Assembly (NCBI RefSeq): GCF_029633865.1
Contig: NC_079222.1
Location: 29,719,265-29,783,264, forward strand
Direction: 5' to 3'
Source of the DNA: Lampris incognitus
Taxonomy: Eukaryota; Chordata; Actinopteri; Lampriformes; Lampridae
DNA length: 64,000 bases
Shown here: positions 46,992-59,740 of the stretch, piece by piece
Numbering within the stretch: position 1 is the stretch's first letter
Layout of the letters: the number at the start of each line of letters is the position of its first letter
The notes under the pieces: model-generated
Told to the model about the DNA's origin: nothing
Seen by the model: the letters and a program-made list of their open reading frames with translations, nothing else
Databases searched by the model: none
Translations under genes and position numbers: made by a program

Positions 46992-47063
<72 letters not shown>
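46992..47063. repeat. (GT)n microsatellite
   Basis: About 36 dinucleotide units right after the minisatellite. Confidence 0.95.
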
Positions 47064-48076
47064 TGGCTGTGCTTGGTGGAACTATAAAAGCCCATGTGTG
47101 TTTTTTGTATATTCACATCACACGTCTGTGTACGCTTGAACATGCTTGCATCTATACGTATATATGCAGATATTTGTGCGCTTGGCTGCAGGCGTGTGTG
47201 TTTGTGTGTTTGGGGATACTGAGGAGCTTGTATGGCAGCAGATTTGGATCGCTTGACTCGCTGGGTTGGTACGGCTGTTGGTTCAAGTCAAAGCTGAATG
47301 ATGTAATGGCGCTCCACTAGACTGGCTACTGATAAAGACGGCGGCGGGGAGAGAGGGTAGGAGACGAGGAGGTGCAGAACAGAGATGGAAGGGTATGCAA
47401 GAGGTGAGGGGGGGGGATTCAAGGGTCGAGTATCGAAAAAGAATTGAAAAGAATTAATTGCATGGGAGTGAGGACTGGTGAAGATGGAAGAGAAGGATGG
47501 TGTGAAAGAAAATGCAAAAGAGTATGCAAACTACACTTGAAGGAGAAATCCAGTCTGCACTCCACAGCCTACCAATGCCACTAGTTTAGCTCGTAGGCCT
47601 TGTTTTATTTGGCCTGCAGTGACCAAGTGGAACAATGTACACAAAAGATGGATTAAGGGAGGGCTTGGCCTAACCCAACCTAAAAACTGAGAGCGCTAAC
47701 TGAACATGTCTTTATGAAAGCTTTTTTGGCAGTGAGCAGGTACATGTAGTGTGTTCTGCAGAGGTGCGCGTGTTGCTCAGAGGCATTTCGTGCTGTTTGG
47801 AGCTCCACAGGTTTATGTGACTGAGATGATGGAAAATAGGGGGTTATTGTTTTAAAACATTCAGGCCTTGGAAGTGAATAGGATTTTGTGTGTGAGTATG
47901 TGTGTACTTTGTATTCCTGTATTTGTGGGGACCACATGTCCCGACAAATAGGTAGGAGATTCAGAGGTTTATGATAAGCAGTGAAACGAACTTTTCCCAA
48001 CTCCAAAACTGCCCAGTAAGAGAAGTGAACAACAACAATAATAACATGATGATGAAATAAAAATACAATACAATAA
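47064..48076. other. No gene seen
   Basis: No named element. Open frames here on both strands lack domains and splice context. Confidence 0.4.
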
Positions 48077-48635
<559 letters not shown>

Positions 48636-50099
48636 ATACAATAAATACAGATTGTCTGAGGCAGAAGGGTAGACTGGTAAAAGTGGCAGTAGTATTACAG
48701 ATGTAATTGTTATTGTCATGTTGGGTTTCGTGTCCTTATGGCCTGGGGGAAGACACTCCTGTACACCTTGTGGCTTCGGAGGCATCTGCCTGACTGCTTT
48801 AGCTGTGAAACAGTCCATTATTGGGGTGATGGGGATCCATAATAATCCTTCTAGCTCTAGTCCTCTGGTATATAAGTCCCATAAGGGGTATGAGTGTGGA
48901 CCTGGTGGTATGCTGAGCTGACCCCACCGCTCTCTGCAGTGCTTTTGGTCTTGAGAGGTGCCGTTCCCATACCAGGCGGTGATGCACCCTTACCAGGATG
49001 CTCTCAGTGGCACCAGAATAAAAGGTTTTCTCGATCTGTTTATAATAATAATATTATAAACTGTCTTATGAACTGTTATATTATTTATATTACGGACGTT
49101 CAGCTCTGGCGAAGCAGTCCTCGCTGGGTGACGTGAATCGCGTCACTACGCATTACTTCCAGTGCTGCAGCGCAGGAACGTCGCCCCAGACACCAGATTT
49201 AAAACTCCAGTAAACTGTGAAATGCTTAGTCAGCGTTGTGTGAACTGTTTTGCATGGGCTTGAATGTTGTGGACATTCATTTAAATGTAGAAGTCTGTCT
49301 TTTTAGCTTTAAAGGATTAAAAAGTGTTTATATGGATAGGATTGTGAATGGGACATTTTGCTGATTTTAATCTTGTTATATCAACATTCCTTCTTTGTCT
49401 GTGTGTGTACTTACATCCAAGTGTGTGTCAGTTTGCATTTACTGTGCATGTGTGTGTGTGACAGTGTGTGTATGTGTGCAGCTATTTAGGCAAGCGCAGC
49501 ATTCTGTGCTTGACCTTATAGGCCTGGACTGTTTAAGAGAGCGGTCTATTCTTACCCATTACTCCACTGACTTTCTAAATTGGCCTTCAGTGTAACAAGG
49601 CTGGGTGCTTTCCAAGTTAGCACTGTTTATTCATAGAACAGGAAAGGCTATTCGTGTCAGCAGGAAGTGTTGCATGTCAACTATTTTTACTCAAGTTTTG
49701 AAACAGCCGTCAATGGCCTATGTTCGACCTCTGCATTAATCCTCCAGCATCGGACTTCACAATAAGCCTTTTAAAGCAACTGCCAATGAGGGTCACGTCA
49801 CACATTTTCAGATGGAGGTCCATGTTTTTTCTTAATTAAACTGCGGTGTAGGCTATCAGCACCATTTTTGCAGTATTTAAGCCTTATTTCAATCCGATGC
49901 TGCAGGATATATAGTTCTAAGAAAGATAGCATCCTCTGTAGGGTTTAACAACTTGATCAGTTATTACATATACATAGATATAGTATATATAAAATCATAT
50001 CATCATTAAGTTAAGAGAACAATCTGTGTCAGCCACCTTTCCATTGTAAGACTCACTGTCTGGTCTTTGTTTAATAGTCCTGTCTACTGCAGTTCCAGT
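48636..50099. other. No gene seen
   Basis: Includes SINE-like fish repeat text at about 48700-49020 (GGCCTGGGGGAAGACACTCC...) that I cannot name, then AT-rich DNA. No host exon supported. Confidence 0.4.
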
Positions 50100-50893
50100 T
50101 AGGGCTGGGCGATATGGAAGAAATCAAATATCATGATATATTTTTTTAAAGATTTATTGATTGACAGCGCACCAAACAAATACGTTGTCATTTTTGTTTT
50201 AAGTACAAAATAGAACAATAGAAAACAGAGAGGAAAAAATACAGAGAAAAGAGAAAGAACAAAACAAAATAAAATAAACACACCCTCCCACCCTCCCCAT
50301 CCCAATAATGGTACAATGTTCATCATCATTCGCAACTTCAAGTCCTTTAAGGACATGTAAGGAAAACAAAAATACAACAGTTCCAATAAGTGAGTCAACT
50401 AAGTGGATTCATTGAAGGGGGAGAGTCCAAGAAGGAGCCCCAGTTTTTATTAAACATTGCAGGTTTTCTCCTGACATTGTACAGAATCTTCTCTAGAGTG
50501 CCGTATGATGAAAGTTCATTCAGCCGGTGCTTTTGTGATGGTGAATTTGCTGATTTCCAATTCATAAGGATAATTCCCCCCCCAATATTTTTGACCGATT
50601 ACCTCTATTGATATTTTGACGATATTGTAGAGATGACTATTGGCGTTCTCTAAAAACAATTACAAAATGGCATTTTTAATAAACGTGATGTCCAAACAGG
50701 TAGAGACAAATAATATAACAACTAGAACAGTCTAGTAAGTTCAGAAAATTGTCTATCCTTACTGTAATGCAGCCTTTAAAACCAGGAAAAGACATCACCT
50801 ATGTTATATCACGATACGATATCCAAAATCCGATACGATATCTAGTATTGTATCACGATATCGATGCAATATCGATATATTGCCCAAGCCCTG
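50100..50893. mobile_element. hAT-like MITE split by a nested L1 fragment
   Basis: Ends TAGGGCTGGGCGATATGG and, inverted, CAGGGCTTGGGCAATATATC. The 8-bp flanks GTTCCAGT (50092-50099) and TTTCCACT (50894-50901) agree at six of eight positions, fitting an old hAT duplication. The inner right part has CGATAC/GATATC-rich repeats. Nested insert at 50147-50584. Confidence 0.75.
50147..50584 (-). mobile_element. L1-type LINE, 3' terminal fragment, nested in the MITE
   Basis: On the minus strand the frame ends NWKSANSPSQKHRLNELSSY, GTLEKILYNVRRKPAMFNKN, WGSF, like the C-terminal end of fish L1/Tx1 LINEs, then a 3' UTR ending AATAAATCTTTAAA. The MITE sequence ATATTTTT occurs on both sides (50138-50145 and 50585-50592), consistent with a target duplication made by the insertion. 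Confidence 0.6.
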
Positions 50894-50901
50894 TTTCCAC
50901 T

Positions 50902-51894
50902 GTCTTATACTTGGGGCTGCAGTTTGTGAGGCCAGTGCGCTGTTGTGGTCCATGTATACATCTGCATGTGTTTGCACTGGAGATGGCAGTAATCAGTTTC
51001 AGCTCTGGCCTCAGTGAAAGGATGCATTGTTTAGGACATTGGAACATCTGCTTTGTAGTAGGAGAGGGACTTGAAGTTGAAGAACACCCCTCACTGATCA
51101 AACGAGTAGGGAATTGTAGATGTGTCCCTCTCTCTCTCCCCCACTGTTTCTTTCATGTCCTTTTTCTCTCACTTATTCCTTTTCATCCTGTTCTTCAACT
51201 GCCCCAGTCTTCTCACTGACTCCAATTCACCCTTTCCAGCGTATGATACCTAGCTTCTGTTCCCCATCGTGGGTATTCCTATTGAAGTGATTTTATGGTA
51301 GTTGCGCGTCTTCTTTCCTATTTCATCCGCTGTGTTTTCTGCATTTATGGAGCTTAATCTCTTATCGCTACAGGTAATCCAGTAGAGATTACAACTATTT
51401 TTACATACAATAGGAGAACAATTGGTATGTCATGGTATGTGTGTAAACTAGGACGGCATGTGGTCCATGTTGGGTTTGTCGGAGACCCTAAACTGAAGAG
51501 AAATGAGAGGACTGTCACGGAAAATTTCCCAGATTTTCATGTCTTTTTCATTTGATCAAGCTTGTGAGATCTGCTGTTTTCTCTCTGGTTAACTGTATTT
51601 CAGTCTATCCATCCCCTTGCATGTTTCCGTCTTTTAATATTACATCAGCTAGCTATTTCTCTTTCCGTCATGTATTATGAAACTATTTTGTTTTTCAATC
51701 GTTATGTCCAGAAAAGGAGCCATTCATGGTGTTTTTAGTGGCACCTTACTGACTGAAACAATTCCAGTTGTGAGGTACGTAGTACCACAAGTCTTCGCAA
51801 TATCTTTTTACTTTTTTGTTTTTTTGTTTTTTTGGATGAAAACCACTTTATTTGACATTGCAATCTTACAAAAACTTGTATTCTTACAATGAAA
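50902..51894. other. No gene seen
   Basis: Unremarkable non-coding sequence. A poly-T/G stretch lies at 51805-51835 next to the following SINE. Confidence 0.4.
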
Positions 51895-52195
51895 TTTGTT
51901 CTCTGCATGTAACCCATCCTATTGTATAGGAGCAGTGGGCAGCTGCAGCGCCCAGGGACCAACTCCAGTTCTTCCCACTGCCTTGCTCAGGGGTACAGAC
52001 ATGAGCATTAACCCTAGCATGCATGTCTTTTTTGATGGTTTGAGGAAACCGGAGCACCTGGAGTAAACCCACACAGACATGGGGGAGAATATGCAAACTC
52101 CACACAGAAAGGACCTGGGATGGCCTGGGGTTCAAACCCAGAACCTTCTTGCTGTGAGGCAACAGCGCTAACCACTGGGCCACCATACCGACGTT
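51895..52195 (-). mobile_element. tRNA-derived SINE (family B head, alternative 3' end), inverted copy
   Basis: Minus-strand head (B-box-like GGTTTGAACCC on the plus-strand inverse at 52131-52141), body with the gagcacctggagtaaaccca segment, then the 3' end with AACAAATTTCATTGTAA-type sequence at 51885-51905. It faces the copy at 52268-52560. Confidence 0.8.
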
Positions 52196-52267
52196 TTCTG
52201 CCTCTGTGGCCCTTGTCTGTCTTACTACATGGCTGTTTGTCCACTGCCTGTCTCTATTTATTTGTAT

Positions 52268-52560
52268 TGTGGCCCAGTGGCTAACACTGTTGCCTCACAG
52301 CAAGAAGGTCCTGGGTTTGAACCCCGGGCCATCCCAAGTCCTTTCTGTGTGGAGTTTGCGTATTCTCCCCAATGTCTGTGTGGGTTTCCTCCGGGTGCTC
52401 TGGTTTCCTCCTACCATCCAAAAGACATGCATGGGCCCCTGAGCAAGGCAATGGAAAAAAGAACTGCAGTTGGTCCCCGGGTGCTGCAGCTGCCTGCTGC
52501 TGCTATACAATGGGATGGGTTAAACGCAGAAAACAAATTTCATTGTAACCTGTAAACTGA
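52268..52560 (+). mobile_element. tRNA-derived SINE (family B head, alternative 3' end), direct copy
   Basis: Head GTGGCCCAGTGGCTAACACT with GGGTTTGAACCCCGG (A-box and B-box-like). The 3' end is CAATGGGATGGGTTAAACGC then ACAAATTTCATTGTAACCTG, unlike the GATAGGCTCC 3' end of the copy at 4570-5018. Confidence 0.82.
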
Positions 52561-52682
52561 CAAACTAAAGTGTCTTTCTTTCTTTTCTTTTTTCACTGTA
52601 GCGGGAATTATTGCGAGGGAATCCGTTTACACTGTAATTTATCCCAATAGAATCACTATTGTCTTTCACATGGAGGAACACT

Positions 52683-52997
52683 GGGGCTCATTCATCAGCC
52701 GTAGGGCCGTACAAACTTGTTCTTACACACCTGCGGAACTGTTTAGCCCTGAACTATGTCTCAGAGACCAGTATAGAACCCGGGTAACCCCCGAATCTAG
52801 ACTCAAACTGGCTAACACTGATGTCTTTGCAAGCCTGGTCTCTGAAAGAGGTGGACAATAGATGTTAGGGGGAAGGAATTACAAATAACCATCAGGATTT
52901 ATTCCCGACTGTCAGACAATCTTGGGAGCTAAAATTTTTTTTCCAGGGATGTGTAAGAACAAACTTTCACATACAAACGATTTGATGAATGAGGCCC
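52683..52997. mobile_element. Harbinger-like MITE
   Basis: The left end GGGCTCATTCATCAGCCGTA and the right end are imperfect inverse copies (GGGCCTCATTCATCAAATCG), both followed inwards by ACAAACTTGTTCTTACACA / AAAGTTTGTTCTTACACAT. Ends of the GGGCCTCATTCAT kind suggest PIF/Harbinger. No clear 3-bp duplication. Confidence 0.65.
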
Positions 52998-53072
52998 GAT
53001 GATATATAATGTATCAATGAGCCGCAGCAACATTTAATTTCAAAAGAGATAAGAACAGCTGGCAAAGGATAG

Positions 53073-53225
53073 TCAAGTCAAGTTTATTTGTATAACTCAA
53101 TATCACGAATTGCAAATTTGCCTCAAGGGGCTTTAGGGTCCTTAGACCCTCGCATCGGATAAGGAACAACTCCCTTAAACAACCCCTTTAACAGGGGAAA
53201 AAATAGGAAGAAACCTCAGATACAA
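53073..53225 (-). repeat. Dispersed repeat, AAGCCCCTTGAGGC module, inverse orientation
   Basis: GTCAAGTCAAGTTTATTTGT, then TTGCAAATTTGCCTCAAGGG and the GATAAGGAACAACTCCC extension. Same family as 39385-39535, 41487-41632 and 62305-62500. Confidence 0.8.
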
Positions 53226-54755
53226 GGATAATACATGAAACTAAACAGTACAGGAGCAACTGATTATACATGTAAACACACAGACATCTCACAGAGGGTT
53301 GCACACCATGCACACACTTTCCCATGCATTCACACATGACTTGAAGTGCATGAAGTATATCCCACAATTTGAAGTGCTAATTGGTTACGATCTGGTGACG
53401 AGCCCCTCGCTGAAGTGCCCTTGAGCAAAGATTTTGACAGTTTCGGAGATTTTCACATCAATACAGCATTTGATTGTGACTGAAATACTGTGCAAAATGT
53501 ACGCTGATACTCTTACAGCTATGTAGTGTCTTTGCCCTTGTGTTTTGTCCATAAGTATGCTGTTTTTTCCCTTTTTAATATTTATTGATAACAGAGATTT
53601 TGAGGCCTTTTGGCTCCTTTTCTTTACACCGACTTGATAAATAAAGAAGGTGTAGTATTTAAAGCCTTTTTGTTTACATGTATGACCTCCTATTTGCCAA
53701 GCATGACTTTTTAGCAAGGAGGCTGTACAACTGGCAGATGTTGGCCAACAGTCATATTGTTCCAAATGTTGCATTTGCAACTAAATGCAAAACTGAAGGT
53801 CTAGAAAACTGTAGGAAACATTTTTCCTGTATGGCAAATTGCAGCCTCTTGCAGTTGGACAACTGCAGTGGTCAATGTTATCCGTTTAATTTGCTTGGTT
53901 TGCAGGCTCTAAGCCTTGTACATACAGTAGTGTAACTTCCATTTTCCAAAAAAAAACAAAACACTGTGACTCCTGTCACTCACCATGTCACCCCAGTAAC
54001 TAAATGTACTGATTTAAAAAAACAAAACAAACAAAACTCCAGTTGGGGACAGTTGAAACTACCTATTTACCATGTATTATAGTATCTACCTAATCAATAT
54101 GTCATTTATTTCAAGATTTTATGCTAAATCCAGTCAAAGCTGAACCAACTGTTCCAGCTCATGGTGGGTTTTGCCACTCTGGAAGGTAATGTAATATTCT
54201 CCAATCTAAATATATTTCTGTGTCTGTACATTTCACTTAAGTGACCAAATTCTATGGACTTACAGATTGTATCATGAGTTATTACTGTTTTCCTGGTGGT
54301 GTTTGTTTTTAGCTCAGAGCACTAAGGAGGTTCACAGGAACAGGAATGTCCCTCTGGATCAGACATGTTTATGCAAAAGCTGTTGTATCAACAAATATTT
54401 ACAGCACGTCATGCATGTCTGTTTTCTTTAAATCTGTCTCAGGCTGTTGGTGACACTTGGATTATTGAAGAAAAACGAGAAAATACGCTTAAAAATACAT
54501 GACGGATTATTTTTAGATACACATGAAAATATGCTTCGACAGATAGACATCACAGTTTGTTTCAAGTGTATCCGCACAGAAGATAAGGAAAGGTTGTGTA
54601 ATTCCCATCTGAGATATGATGGGAACGTAGTAAGAGGTTGTGAGTCACAATTACTGTAAATTACAACAATCCCAGAAAAAAAATATCGGTGTTCGTATGT
54701 TGTTATTAATGTCTAGACTAAAATGTTAATTTTTGCCAGGCTGGACCACAACACT
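53226..54755. other. No gene seen
   Basis: Mostly AT-rich, no recognised element. An open frame at 54447-54659 has no recognisable domain. Confidence 0.4.
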
Positions 54756-54963
54756 TCGATGGTGTTTTAAGCCCCCAACGTACTCTTCAAGGCAGCGCTG
54801 CATGGAAGGCACTCCCTGCCCCCTACAGTTTCATCCAATCACAGCACTGGTTAGGGTTAGGGTTAGCGCCAGTGCTGTGATTGGCTGAAACTGTAGGGGG
54901 CAGGGAGTGCCTTCCATGCAGCGCTGCCTTGAAGAGTACGTTGGGGGCTTAAAACACCATCGA
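54756..54963. repeat. Near-perfect 95-bp palindrome with telomere-like loop
   Basis: The left arm 54756-54850 and right arm 54869-54963 are reverse complements with one mismatch in 95 by direct comparison. The 18-base loop reads TTAGGGTTAGGGTTAGCG, a run of vertebrate telomere-type repeats. Arms are GC-rich (GCAGCGCTGC and CCCTGCCCCCTACAG). No protein content. Confidence 0.95.
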
Positions 54964-55111
54964 GCACCACAACAGCAGGGCCAGCCCTACACCTGCAGTT
55001 GTCTGTGACTGAGTGAGTGATGGAGTTTCGCCATTGGTTGGACGGCTGTGTTGGAGTTTCCCCATTGGCTGTTGCCCTTTCAGAATGAGCCAGCGCGAAC
55101 AATTTTCTATT

Positions 55112-55548
55112 ATTATTTCCCCCCCTTTATATCCCCAATTGCAATTGGCCAATTACCCCACTCTTCTGAGCCATCCCGGTTGCTGCTCCACCCCCTTTGC
55201 TGATCTGGGGAGGGCTGCAGACTACCACATGCCTCCGCCGATACATGTGGCGTCGCCAGCCACTTCTTTTCACCTGACTGTAAGGAGTTTCGCCAGGGGG
55301 ATGTAGCATGTGGGAGGATCACGCTATTCCCCCTAGTAACCCCCCCCCCCAACAGGCCCCCCAACTGACCAGAGGAGGCGCTAGTGAAGTAACCAGGACA
55401 CATACCCACATCTGGGTTCCCACCTGCAGACACGGCCAGTTGTGTCTGTAGGGATGTCCGACCAAGCCGGAGGTAAAACGGGGATTCGGACCAGCAATCC
55501 CCGTGTTGGTAGGCAACGGAATAGACCGTCTCGCCACCCTGGCGCCCC
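55112..55548 (-). mobile_element. tRNA-derived SINE (family A), copy 6
   Basis: Full-length minus-strand copy (tRNA-like head near 55480-55545). Target duplication AACAATTTTCTATT at 55098-55111 and AACAGTTTTCTATT at 55549-55562, one mismatch. Confidence 0.92.
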
Positions 55549-55562
55549 AACAGTTTTCTATT

Positions 55563-57296
55563 GTGTCATCAGCTGCACATGAACCGATGTCAAGAGAGCC
55601 GCATTTTAAATGAAGTCGTGCAAAAACAGCCATTTAATAAAGGTAGTTGCGGTCCAGCCATAGACTAGCTTTTGACCTAGTCTTGTGTTGATTATGGGAA
55701 ATGTTTGGATGGCTGTAGGCAAACTATTTCCCTTTCTTTCTATTTCCTGCTTTACACGTCTTTGTCAACCTATTGTTCCTTACCTTTTCCTCTCTTTCCA
55801 TGACTCCTCCACTATACCCCTCTTCTCACTTGTCCCTGTTCCTGTGCCCATCCTCTTGCCTGGATAAACAGGAAACACTTAGTTTTATCGGTGGGCTCTC
55901 TGGGTATCTTAATAAATGTCAGGCTGGAGACAGAGAGGGGACCAACACTGAAATCCACACCCTAAACCCACTGTAAACACTCTTATCTCTGAGCAAAGGG
56001 GAAAAGGGGAGAGAGGAGAATCAAAAAGAGAGAAAAAAGGCTCATAGAGAAAATTAGAGAAGGTGATAGTAGCAGAGAGGAAACTGAAAGTGGAGGACGG
56101 AGAAAGAGAGAAAGAGAGAGAGAGAGAGGGAAAGACAGAGAGGGAGACGGAGTGAATAGAGAGAGCCATCCATTTAAATGTTTGGCGGGTGTGTTACTGG
56201 TCTGTAATCTCCTGATGTGACCAGTGGTGCAAAGCCATGTCATCCAAACCTGCCGCATGACAAATTTCACAACAAAATATTTTTTTCTACCTGCTTTCCT
56301 TCCACCTATGTTGCCATAATACGTGTATAAAATGCCAGATAAGCAGGGATTTCTGTTGTCATCGCTGCTCATTGAATAATTTCCATACTTTTTTTTTTAA
56401 TTTTTCCTTTCTACTTTGAAAGTGAAACTAGCTTTTGTTTCCATTCCTTTCTTACTCCTTCATGCTTCATGGTTTGTGGAACGGGGGGTGGTATTGCTGG
56501 GATGTGGAGCTGGGGGTGGTGTTGCTGGGATGTGTGCCTCAGCAGAAGTGGAAATATTTGTGTCTTTGTAAAGAAAGAGGGCTGCTCACAACACTAAGCT
56601 CTGAAAAGAGGTCAGCTCCCAGCCTTGGGTTGAGAGCCCTCACAGCACTGCCTTACCATAGAACACAATACAGACATATAGGAAATGTCTCCAGTGGACA
56701 TACTATGTCCTAAGTGGACTGGACGCAAGTTCACTAAGCCCTTATTTGCTTGTGCTCAATACCTGTAGTGTTTTGCATCTATAATATTGTGTTGGTATTA
56801 GGGGGCCAGGCACTGAAGGCGAACAGGCCCTTAATTGTTTACGTTATTTTTTTTAAACGTTTATTTGGGAAGGGTCAATGTACATTAATCAACATTCGAA
56901 ACAAATGTAAATGTACCCGAGTTAGCTAAGAGGCAAGTTTCCATCGGCAGTCCCTTTGCCTGATGTTGTTAGGCATTCTTGGGATATAACATGTGGAGTA
57001 AGTAGAGAGTATAATGTAGAAAAAGATAATACAGAAAATTATATATATGTAAAGCAGAATACAACACAGCTAATGTACAACAGATTTAAACATGTTAAAG
57101 CTATTTATTTAAATGTATTTAATAAATTTAAATACATTATTATACATATTATTATATTATTATTATTATACATATTGCATTTATTTATTTATTTATTTGC
57201 GTCTTTATTTATTGTTAAAGTCTGTTTATTGTTAAGTATTATTCAGAATCTGAAATTTGGTCAAATTTATTTCCAGTGGGCTTTGCTTGTGACATT
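55563..57296. other. No gene seen
   Basis: Includes a (GAGA)n purine run at 56098-56160 and an AT-rich (TTA)n stretch near 57130-57200. No exon supported. Confidence 0.4.
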
Positions 57297-57605
57297 TCAG
57301 CTATTATTGAGCTGAAAGATCTGCTTGTGGGATGGTCGTTCCCTCTTCACATTGATGGCCTCTTTGACTTCCTGTTCAAACCAGCGTTCCTTCCTATCAA
57401 GGATGTGCACATCCTCATCCTTGAAAGAGTGGCCACTGGCCTGTAGATGGGTGTAGACTGTGCAGCCCTCACCTGATGTGTTGGCTGTCCTGTGTCGTGC
57501 CATCCTCTTGGCCAGCATCTGTTTAGTTTCTCCGGTGTGCAAGTCGGTCAAGTCAGATGTACATAACACCTGGTGCTTGCTGGATAATCTGTTTAACACT
57601 GAACG
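57297..57605 (-). mobile_element. Penelope-like element fragment (GIY-YIG endonuclease end)
   Basis: The minus strand reads SDLTDLHTGETKQMLAKRMA, then a Tyr/His-rich stretch and FKDEDVHILDRKERWFEQEV, EAINVKRERPS. This looks like the C-terminal GIY-YIG nuclease domain of Penelope-like retroelements, with the YIGET-type motif degraded (Tyr lost). RT is missing. I saw no match to the other LINEs in this window. Confidence 0.65.
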
Positions 57606-57664
57606 AACAAGACCCCCGACACCAACAATAAGTTATTGATACTTAGTAAAAGTGTATGCTTTCT

Positions 57665-58006
57665 AGGACGTCAGGGTAAGGTAGCAGTCTATTCCGTTGC
57701 CTACCAACACGGGGATCGCCGATTCGAATCCCCATGTTACCTCAGGCTTGGTCGAGCGTCCCTACAGACACAATTGGCCGTGTCTGCGGGTGGGAAGCTG
57801 GATGTGGGTACGTGTGCTGGTCGCTGCACTAGCGCCTCCTGTGGCCGGTGACTTCACATGGATTGGAGGAGGCATGTGGTAGTCTGCAGCCCTCCCCGGA
57901 TCGGCAAAGGGGGTGGAGCAGTGACCGGGACGGCTCGGAAGAGTGGTGTAATTGGCCAAGTCCAATTGGGCAGAAAAAGAGGGAAAAATCTAAAAAAAAG
58001 GATGAA
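57665..58006 (+). mobile_element. tRNA-derived SINE (family A), copy 7, internally deleted
   Basis: Head GTAAGGTAGCAGTCTATTCC and B-box-like GATTCGAATCC. About 100 bp of the body, between GCGCCTCCTGTGGCCGGT and GACTTCACATGG, is missing compared with other copies. A perfect 17-bp duplication, AAAAGTGTATGCTTTCT, flanks it (57648-57664 and 58007-58023). Confidence 0.93.
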
Positions 58007-58023
58007 AAAAGTGTATGCTTTCT

Positions 58024-59498
58024 CTCTCTCTAAATGTGCCCTACACGTTCACATGTGACGATTTAAAAAAAAAAAAAGCAGTGTAACTTGGATGAACTAA
58101 CATTTCTACACAATAGTGGGATTTCAGTTGCAGTCACATCATCACCATTGAAGCACTTTTACACTTTCCACCATTTCAAGTCTGCTTGTCTCCTTAGGTC
58201 AAATGGAAATAAGGCTCTTCACTTGCACATGCTCTCTAACTTACACTGTCCACTAACCTTGAACTGACGTGAACTCCACCACATATCACTATTTCTCCGT
58301 TCGTGCTTGACCCCCTTAATTGCTGTTCGCAGCTAAATTTAACCTTGTATTCATTCACATCTCTCCTCTCAATTTCCTTTAACTTGACAGTCCGGCTATG
58401 ATGAGCGGGACAGCATGCTGACTAAGTCGTAAATCCAATGAACGGTTCGTTCTCTCTGTTACTTACCTATAAATAAATACATTTGCAAATTTGTGTTTCT
58501 TTTGTTGTTTTTTTTTACATGATCATATTCAAGATGCATACTGTAAGGATGTAGTTCTGGGGTAAAAACCTGCATCAAGCAAACTTCTTTGACGCTACAC
58601 TGTTTTACTCATAGCATTTTGTTGGGCACAGTGTTTAACAATCTTTATTGATTAATAACAAAAAATAATAATTCGTAAATATGAAATCATTGATTCATGC
58701 CCAATCTAAAAGCTCACAACACATGCTTGCAAGTTTGTAATTTGAATGTAAACCCGACTGTATTTACAGGATACGGGATTGGAAACAGTAGACTATGGAC
58801 TAATACTGTCTTGTTGATGGGACTTGAAAAGTATTTTTATGAAGAAACAAGAGGGACACACTAAAAATACTGATTTATTTTGATGTTTTTCCATGCTGCT
58901 TACCAGAACCCTGGCAAAGGGCGCAGTTGTAAATGCTGGCATTTGTAACCTCCATAAACGGGGAAAACAATTGGTGCTGCCGTCTAGCCTTTTCTGGCTT
59001 GAATGAAATACATTCAATTTCTACGAATCACTTTCTTTAGCGTGCCAGAGCTGGACTGGCTTTGTCTTTCAGCCCGTGTTTGTCTCGCCAGCTTCTCTGG
59101 GATGACACTAGCTGTGTATGGCATTGTCTTGGAAAGTAGAGCAGCGCCTTCCGCTTCAGTTAAACCTGTCCATGTGAATGTAGACTAATGCTATCAGTGT
59201 CACACCATTCAGTAGGGATGGCCCTTCAGGTTATCCCGGCTAATTAAAGTTGCATAGGTCATTTGGCAGAGTTAGGGTGTGTGTTGTGTCAGTAGCTCCC
59301 TTGTAATTTTTTTGTAGCAGTAGTGGTTGGTGGAGCATTACAGTTGGGTCAGAGTCACTTTAAATTTCTTTCACCAAGTTGTACTTTTACTTCACTTTAA
59401 GTCTGAAACTTCCAACTACGAAATTTTATTTGAGGTCAATTGATCACATTCCTTGTCCCATAGATGTGGTTGATGTCTGATACAGTCACTAATGTTCT
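58024..59498. other. No gene seen
   Basis: AT-rich sequence with no recognised exon or element. Confidence 0.4.
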
Positions 59499-59568
59499 TA
59501 AATGGACAGCATTTATAGAGCACTTTTCTAGTCTATCGACCACTCCAAGCACTTTACAATGTAATGGT
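59499..59568 (+). mobile_element. SINE family C, short fragment
   Basis: Matches the start of the element at 15305 (AAATGGACAGCATTTATAGA and GCACTTTTCTAGTCTATCGA). The rest is absent. Confidence 0.75.
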
Positions 59569-59740
59569 GGTGTTGTACTGTTGTTATCTTTTTTGTTTTG
59601 TCTTATAGATACCATTGCTTATGAGAAAACCCTATTTGAAGCAAAAAGCCTATTTTTTCTATGATCATGGATATTCATTCTTTGTTAACATCACAAACAT
59701 TAATGAGCAGATTTGATTGGAAGATACATCCTAGGATGCA

